Origin: Streptomyces sp. CBMA291 | GTDB lineage: Bacteria > Actinomycetota > Actinomycetes > Streptomycetales > Streptomycetaceae | Direction: 5' to 3' | DNA length: 64,000 nucleotides | NCBI RefSeq assembly: GCF_014596525.1 | Contig: NZ_MSJP01000092.1 | Location: 1 to 64,000, forward strand | Part shown: piece after piece, positions 59,000-64,000 of the stretch | Layout: the number at the start of each line of letters is the position of its first letter | Numbering within the stretch: the first letter of the stretch is position 1 | The notes under the pieces: model-generated | What the model saw: only the letters and a program-made list of their open reading frames with translations | Database searches by the model: none | Told to the model about the DNA's origin: nothing | Translations under genes and position numbers: made by a program

Positions 59000-60637
59000 T
59001 TACTTCTTGACCTCGACGCCGGTCAGGATCGGGTCGCCGTCCTGGCCGTAAGCCACGCCCGAAACCTTCTCGGAGTAGCCCGCGTTGACCTTGTAGTACC
59101 AGAGCGGGATGGACGGCATGTAGTTGACCAGGTCCTTCTCGATGGCCTGGAACTGCTTCACCGACTCGTCCAGCGTCGCGGCGGAGTCAGCCTTGGCGAT
59201 CTTGGCGTCCAGCTCCTTGTTGGAGAAGTCGCCCTGGTTGCCGGCCGCACCCGTGCGGAACAGGTCCGAGATGAAGTTGGCGTTCACCGGGTAGTCGAGC
59301 ACCCAGCCGGAGCGGTACAGCGACTTGACCTGCTTGGTCTTGCGCGCGGTCAGGTCGGCCTGGAAGTCCGGCTTGCCGTCGCCGACGCACTGGACGCCGG
59401 TGGACTGCTGGATGGAGTTGCAGACCGCGTCCACCCACTCCTTGTGGCCGCCGTCGGCGTTGAACTGGATCGAGATCTTGTTGCCGGGGACGCCGCCGCC
59501 GGCCTTGATCAGTTCCTTGGCCTTCGCCGGGTCGAACTTGGTGACGCCGGCGCCACCGTCCTCCTGGAAGCCCAGGACGCCCTTGGCGACCCAGCCGGTC
59601 GCGGGCTCACGCGTGCCCTGGAGAACCGTCTTGGTGATGGTGGCGCGGTCGATGCCCATCGACAGACCCTGGATGACGCGCGGGTCGATCGCCTTCGGCT
59701 TCTTCCACTGGTCGGCGTAGAAGGCGACGGCGACGGTCTGGATCGCGGAGTACGGCTGGTCCACGGCGCGGTCGCCGAGGTCCTGGCGGTAGACCGGGAG
59801 GTCCTTCGGCGCGATCTGACGCAGGACGTCGACGTTGCCGGACTTCAGGTCCTCGTAGGCGGCTTCGAGGGTGGTGTAGTTCTTGAAGACCACACCGCCG
59901 TTCTTCGCCTTGTTCGGACCCTTGTAGTCGTCGAATCGAGTGATCTCGATCTTCTTCTTGTGGTCCCAGCTCTTGAACTTGTAGGGACCGTTGCCGACCG
60001 GCTTCTGGCCACCGGCGACCGGGTCCTTGTAGAAGGACTCCGCGAGCGGGGCGAAGACGATGTAGGCGAGCTTGTGACCGAAGTACGGGACGGCCTTCGT
60101 CAGCTCGATCTTGAAGGTCGTCTCGTCGACGACGGTCAGACCATCGAGCTTGTCGGCGGTCTGCTTGGCGCCCTCGGCGTCCGGGTGGACCTTGTCGTAG
60201 CCCTTGATGTCCGCGAACCAGGAGGAGAGACCCTGGGCGTTCTTCAGGCTGGCGTTCCAGTTCCACGCGTCCACGTAGGACTTGGAGGTGACCGGGGTGC
60301 CGTCGTGGAAGGTCCAGCCCGGCTTGAGCTTGACGGTCCACGTCTTCGAGTCGGTCGTGGTGACCGACTCGGCGTTGATCATCTCCAGGGAACCGTCGGT
60401 CTTGTAGTCGACCAGGGTCGAGTACAGACCGGACATGACGGCGGAGCCGTTGGACTCCATCGTGTCACCGGTGAGCAGGGCCTTCTCCGGCTCACCCAGC
60501 TCGATGGAGAAGATTCCGTTCGGGTCGACGGCGCCCTTGGCACTGTCGCCACCGCTCTTGCCCCCGCCACAGGCGGTCGCAGCCAGGGCGACGATGATCG
60601 CGCCCGTTACCCACTTGGCGCTCTTGGCACCGCGCAT
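59000..60637 (-). CDS. bldKB: Oligopeptide-binding lipoprotein (BldKB type), operon 2
   Basis: A 545-residue family-5 binding lipoprotein with lipobox LAATAC (Cys ~23). The core includes TVKLKPGWTFHDGTPVTSKS, DAWNWNASLKNAQ, PVGNGPYKFKSWDHKKKIEI, SMGIDRATITKTVLQ and the C-terminal SIPLWYYKVNAGYSE. Neighbouring typA and the composition of the operon point to the bldK locus. In S. coelicolor I recall the binding-protein gene as second rather than first, so the bldKB name is tentative. ATG 60637 has GGAGGAA upstream. Two inverted repeats lie in its promoter region. Confidence 0.88.
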   Translation of the reverse strand: MRGAKSAKWVTGAIIVALAATACGGGKSGGDSAKGAVDPNGIFSIELGEPEKALLTGDTMESNGSAVMSGLYSTLVDYKTDGSLEMINAESVTTTDSKTWTVKLKPGWTFHDGTPVTSKSYVDAWNWNASLKNAQGLSSWFADIKGYDKVHPDAEGAKQTADKLDGLTVVDETTFKIELTKAVPYFGHKLAYIVFAPLAESFYKDPVAGGQKPVGNGPYKFKSWDHKKKIEITRFDDYKGPNKAKNGGVVFKNYTTLEAAYEDLKSGNVDVLRQIAPKDLPVYRQDLGDRAVDQPYSAIQTVAVAFYADQWKKPKAIDPRVIQGLSMGIDRATITKTVLQGTREPATGWVAKGVLGFQEDGGAGVTKFDPAKAKELIKAGGGVPGNKISIQFNADGGHKEWVDAVCNSIQQSTGVQCVGDGKPDFQADLTARKTKQVKSLYRSGWVLDYPVNANFISDLFRTGAAGNQGDFSNKELDAKIAKADSAATLDESVKQFQAIEKDLVNYMPSIPLWYYKVNAGYSEKVSGVAYGQDGDPILTGVEVKK

Positions 60638-61133
60638 GGGTTCCTCCTCATGAGTCCACTTTGTCACTACAAGAGGGGTATTTCCGGAGTTTCGCCGACA
60701 CCCCTGACGGCTTAGCACTCCGATACCCCGAGTGTGCTCGTGAGTCGGCACTCCCCACAGTGCGTGACCCATTGACCCGAGCTCAATGGAGCCAACTATT
60801 AAGTACGTCCGGGCTGTAAACCACACTTAAGTGGTCTCGTTTTGACAACATCGCCGCAGGTCCGCATACCGAAATCCGGACAAACTGAGCACAGACAGAC
60901 ACCCCCGAAACGGACCGTTAACACACGTACCGGAGAGCGATCGCCGATATGCGGACACTCACCCGTTGAAATCAAGTTGACTCAAGTTGACGAAAAGCCC
61001 GGACCCCCACAGTGTCTGTGGGGGTCCGGGCTCCGGTGCCGACCTGGGTCGGGCGAGAGCGGCGTAGATCACAGAACCGTGATCTACCCCGCCTTCATCG
61101 GCCTCATGCGGCCTCGTCCGACCGATCTGGCGC
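60638..61133. promoter_or_regulatory. Long AT-richer promoter region of operon 2 and typA terminator zone
   Basis: About 500 bp with no gene and a clear drop in GC at 60730-60990. Inverted repeats CCATTGA-N7-TCAATGG (60769-60789) and ACCAC-N6-GTGGT (60820-60835) are candidate operators. The typA terminator is at 60996-61032. Confidence 0.6.
60996..61032 (-). terminator. Terminator of typA
   Basis: Perfect 16-bp arms 60996-61011 and 61017-61032 with loop GTGTC, about 100 bp after the typA stop. Confidence 0.88.
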
Positions 61134-63035
61134 TCAGCCGTTCTTGGCGCGGGAGGACGCGCGACCGCGCGCGTTCTGGTCGAGGATGACCTTGCGGATG
61201 CGGACGGCCTCCGGGGTCACCTCGACGCACTCGTCGTCGCGGCAGAACTCCAGCGACTGCTCAAGGGAGAGCTTGCGCGGCGGGACGATCGCCTCGAAGG
61301 AGTCGGCCGAGGAGGAGCGCATGTTGGTGAGCTTCTTCTCCTTGGTGATGTTCACGTCCATGTCGTCGGAGCGCGAGTTCTCGCCGACGATCATGCCCTC
61401 GTACACCTCGGTGCCGGGGTCGGTGAACAGCACACCGCGCTCCTGGAGGTTCGTCATCGCGAAGGCGGTGACGGCACCGGCGCGGTCGGCGACCAGCGAA
61501 CCGTTGTTACGGGTCGTCAGCGTGCCGAACCACGGCTCGTGACCCTCGTGGATCGAGTGGGCGATGCCCGTGCCGCGGGTGTTGGTGAGGAACTCCGTAC
61601 GGAAGCCGATCAGGCCGCGGGACGGAACGACGAACTCCATGCGGACCCAGCCGGAGCCGTGGTTCGACATGTTGTCCATCCGGCCCTTGCGGACGCCCAT
61701 GAGCTGCGTGACCGCGCCCATGTGCTCCTCGGGCACGTCGACCGTGAGGCGCTCGACGGGCTCGTGGATCTTGCCGTCGACCTCCTTGGTGACGACCTGC
61801 GGCTTGCCGATGGTCAGCTCGAAGCCCTCACGGCGCATCTGCTCGACCAGGATGGCGAGCGCCAGCTCACCGCGGCCCTGCACCTCCCAGGCGTCGGGGC
61901 GCTCGGTGTCGAGGACGCGCAGCGAGACGTTGCCGATCAGCTCGCGGTCCAGACGGTCCTTGACCTGGCGGGCGGTGACCTTGCGGTGCTTGACGGCGGT
62001 CTTGGCGTCCGCGCCCTTGCCCGTGCCACCGCGGCCGACGAGCGGCGAGGTGTTGGTGCCGATGGTCATGGAGATCGCGGGCTGGTCGACCGTGATCAGC
62101 GGCAGCGCGATCGGGTTCTCCGGGTCGGCCAGCGTCTCGCCGATCATGATGTCGGGGATACCGGCGACGGCGCAGATGTCACCGGGACCGGCGACCTCGG
62201 CCGGCTTGCGGGTGAGCGCCTCGGTCATCATCAGCTCGGTGATGCGGACGTTCTGGATGGTGCCGTCACGCTTGATCCACGCGACCGTCTGGCCCTTGCG
62301 CAGCTCGCCCTGCTCGACGCGGAGCAGCGCGATGCGGCCGAGGAAGTTGTCGGCGTCGAGGTTGGTGACGTGGGCCTGGAGCGGCGCGTCCTCGTCGAAC
62401 GTCGGGGCCGGGACGTGCTCCAGGATCGTGGAGAAGAACGGCTCCAGGTTCTCGCTGTCGGCCGGGACGGTGCCGTCCTGCGGCTTGGTCAGCGAGGCGA
62501 TGCCGTCACGGCCGCAGGCGTAGACGATCGGGAACTCGATCTGCTCCTCGTCGGCGTCCAGGTCGAGGAAGAGGTCGTAGGTCTCGTTGACGACCTCGTC
62601 GATCCGGGAGTCCGGGCGGTCCGTCTTGTTGATGCAGAGGATGACCGGCATCTTGGCCTGGAGCGCCTTGCGCAGCACGAAGCGGGTCTGCGGGAGGGGG
62701 CCCTCGGAGGCGTCGACGAGGAGGACGACCGCGTCCACCATCGACAGACCGCGCTCGACCTCGCCACCGAAGTCGGCGTGACCGGGGGTGTCGATGATGT
62801 TGATGGTGATCGGGGCGCCGCCGTCCTTGGGGTGATACTTCACCGCCGTGTTCTTGGCGAGGATCGTGATGCCCTTCTCACGTTCCAGGTCGTTCGAGTC
62901 CATCATGCGGTCGTCGAGCTGCTGGTGGGCGGCGAAGGCACCGGCCTGCTTGAGCATGGCGTCGACGATGGTCGTCTTGCCGTGGTCGACGTGGGCGACG
63001 ATGGCGACGTTACGGATGTCGTGGCGCGTGGGCAT
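61134..63035 (-). CDS. typA: TypA/BipA ribosome-associated translational GTPase
   Basis: A 633-residue GTPase. G1 is AHVDHGKTT, G2 lies in DLEREKGITI, G3 is DTPGHADF, and G4 is CINKTDRPDSRI. EF-G-like domains III and V follow, and the BipA-specific C-terminal domain ends in KKEKKLTNMRSSSADSFEAI and PPRKLSLEQSLEFCRDDECV. It binds 70S ribosomes and assists assembly and stress adaptation. The start is ATG 63035. The order typA-lpqW is also seen in mycobacteria. Confidence 0.96.
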   Translation of the reverse strand: MPTRHDIRNVAIVAHVDHGKTTIVDAMLKQAGAFAAHQQLDDRMMDSNDLEREKGITILAKNTAVKYHPKDGGAPITINIIDTPGHADFGGEVERGLSMVDAVVLLVDASEGPLPQTRFVLRKALQAKMPVILCINKTDRPDSRIDEVVNETYDLFLDLDADEEQIEFPIVYACGRDGIASLTKPQDGTVPADSENLEPFFSTILEHVPAPTFDEDAPLQAHVTNLDADNFLGRIALLRVEQGELRKGQTVAWIKRDGTIQNVRITELMMTEALTRKPAEVAGPGDICAVAGIPDIMIGETLADPENPIALPLITVDQPAISMTIGTNTSPLVGRGGTGKGADAKTAVKHRKVTARQVKDRLDRELIGNVSLRVLDTERPDAWEVQGRGELALAILVEQMRREGFELTIGKPQVVTKEVDGKIHEPVERLTVDVPEEHMGAVTQLMGVRKGRMDNMSNHGSGWVRMEFVVPSRGLIGFRTEFLTNTRGTGIAHSIHEGHEPWFGTLTTRNNGSLVADRAGAVTAFAMTNLQERGVLFTDPGTEVYEGMIVGENSRSDDMDVNITKEKKLTNMRSSSADSFEAIVPPRKLSLEQSLEFCRDDECVEVTPEAVRIRKVILDQNARGRASSRAKNG

Positions 63036-63233
63036 GGGTGCTTGCGCTTCTCTCGGATCGTGGGTGCGGCGTCTTGTTCCTCGTACGCCCGCCGGGCGGA
63101 CGCGCCACGGCTACGTCCTATGGTACGGGCCTGCCGCGCAAGGGGCTTCCCCGGTCGAGAGCGGAGCGGGGCTCCCGGGACGTCCCGGGGAGGCGGGGGA
63201 GGTGATGCGGCCGGGTCGAAGGGCGCACGCGAT

Positions 63234-63262
63234 CTTGCCCGCCGGGGTGACCGGCGGGCAAG
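63234..63262 (-). terminator. Terminator after the LpqW-like gene
   Basis: Perfect 10-bp arms CTTGCCCGCC (63234-63243) and GGCGGGCAAG (63253-63262), 46 bp past the stop of the right-edge gene. Confidence 0.7.
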
Positions 63263-63307
63263 GAAATTGAGCTGCTTCTGAGGTTGTGACCTGCTCTTTC
63301 AGGAGTT

Positions 63308-64000
63308 TCAGCGGTTGGGCTCCGCACCCTTGGCCGGTACGGGCTTGCGGAAGCCGATGTCCTGGTAGCGGGGGACGCCGAGACCCCAGGCCCCGGCGTT
63401 CACCAGTTCGGCCCTGGCCGCGACGAGCTGGGGGCGCTGGTAGAGCGGGAGGGAACCGGCGGCGGCCCAGATCCGGGCGTCGGCCTGCCTGACCAGGTCA
63501 CGGGCCGCCTCCTCGTCGAGGGTCCCCGCCGCCTGGTCGAACAGCTGGTCGATGCGGTCGGTGCCGACCCGCGAGTAGTTCTGCTCGACCAGGAGGGAGC
63601 CGTCCGAGGCGGGCTCGGGCTTGGCGAAGATCGGCCGGGCGTCGGTCGCGGGGAAGGCGGTCGCGGGCCAGGAGTAGAGGGCCAGGTCGTAGTCGCCCGA
63701 GGCCACGTGGTCCTTGAAGAAACTGTCGTCGGACACCTTGGTGACCTGGGTGCGGATGCCGACCGCGTCCAGCATCCGGACGATCCGGTCGCCGACCGCC
63801 CGCAGCGACTCGGAGCCGGGGCCCGAGGGCAGGACGAAGCGGAGACTGAGCGCCTTGCCGTCCTTGCCGAGCGCCTGCCGCGCCTCGGGCGCGGCCACCG
63901 GAGCGGCCGAGCCCCGCGGGGCGTAGGCCCCGGCGACCCCCTTGTCCTTCCGGTCGACGGTCCCCGCGGCGGCCTGCGCGCCGGAGCCGTCGGCGTCGCC
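63308..64000 (-). CDS. LpqW-like family-5 solute-binding protein, C-terminal part (right-truncated)
   Basis: The last ~230 residues of a binding-protein-fold protein; the frame stays open to the window edge, so the apparent start near 63898 is internal. Family-5 features are SLRFVLPSGPGSESLRAVGD, VKVSDDSFFKDHV-like TKVSDDSFFKDHVASGDYDL and AAGSLPLYQRPQLVAARAEL. Mycobacterial LpqW, beside typA, has this fold but regulates cell-wall lipoglycan synthesis rather than uptake, so a transport role should not be assumed. No permease genes follow. Confidence 0.83.
   Translation of the reverse strand, partial: GDADGSGAQAAAGTVDRKDKGVAGAYAPRGSAAPVAAPEARQALGKDGKALSLRFVLPSGPGSESLRAVGDRIVRMLDAVGIRTQVTKVSDDSFFKDHVASGDYDLALYSWPATAFPATDARPIFAKPEPASDGSLLVEQNYSRVGTDRIDQLFDQAAGTLDEEAARDLVRQADARIWAAAGSLPLYQRPQLVAARAELVNAGAWGLGVPRYQDIGFRKPVPAKGAEPNR

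Noticed and set aside
60638..60826. Longer N-terminus for the operon 2 binding protein (start at 60826)
   Set aside because: It would place a non-signal sequence before the lipoprotein signal; ATG 60637 has a good ribosome site.
1..64000. tRNA, rRNA, insertion sequences, integrases or attachment sites
   Set aside because: None seen on reading either strand: no transposase or integrase motifs and no cloverleaf with conserved T-loop sequence.

Overview
The window is high-GC (about 72%) actinobacterial chromosome, almost certainly Streptomyces. Supporting signs are GTG/TTG starts, GTGA stop-start overlaps, many leaderless promoters, the mycothiol gene mshB, Tat signals and a BldK-type oligopeptide permease beside typA. 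No tRNA, rRNA, CRISPR array, prophage or insertion sequence is visible. Both edges cut genes: the tail of a basic, Ala/Pro-rich protein on the left and an LpqW-like solute-binding lipoprotein on the right.

Layout. 1-9.2 kb: small housekeeping or hypothetical genes (hydrolase, NYN nuclease, MarC, PHP phosphoesterase, DUF6758, MFS pump, SUFU protein). 9.2-15.5 kb: a magnesium-flavoured block (corA with a leader carrying two coupled mini-ORFs, a soluble MgtE-N/CBS protein, DUF1003) followed by mrp. 15.6-20.7 kb: envelope-stress operon on the minus strand (ECF sigma factor, zinc anti-sigma factor, HtrA-type protease, TatB, hypothetical), divergent from an O-methyltransferase. 21.9-28.2 kb: DUF3117, enoyl-CoA hydratase, Tag glycosylase, DivIVA-like protein, FolP-like protein and a secreted M9 collagenase. 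28.2-36 kb: LOG protein, dapE, lysozyme-like protein, small secreted protein, dapC, ferredoxin, GNAT and SirB1-like proteins. 36-43.5 kb: repeat-rich peptidoglycan-binding membrane protein, mshB and partner, S9 peptidase. 43.6-60.6 kb: two complete, paralogous oligopeptide ABC operons enclosing five same-strand genes: a secreted DUF2690 protein, an amidase, a MepA-like endopeptidase, an M15-like peptidase and a membrane-anchored XRE/DUF2690 regulator. 61-64 kb: typA and the LpqW-like gene.

Gene content and order from corA to typA/lpqW parallel Mycobacterium tuberculosis Rv1239c-Rv1165 (from memory), so most of the window is an old actinobacterial core. The collagenase and the wall-hydrolase cassette look like insertions into it. 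Themes are envelope maintenance (sigma/HtrA/Tat, PG hydrolases, DAP synthesis) and peptide uptake. The proposed undescribed system is the hydrolase/DUF2690 cassette between the two peptide importers: it could cut peptidoglycan, sense the products or wall state through the transmembrane DUF2690 regulator, and import fragments.

A second, unexpected signal is non-coding. Short degenerate tandem arrays with exact periods of 5-36 bp lie directly downstream of stop codons at about ten genes on both strands, several straddling the stop codon itself.
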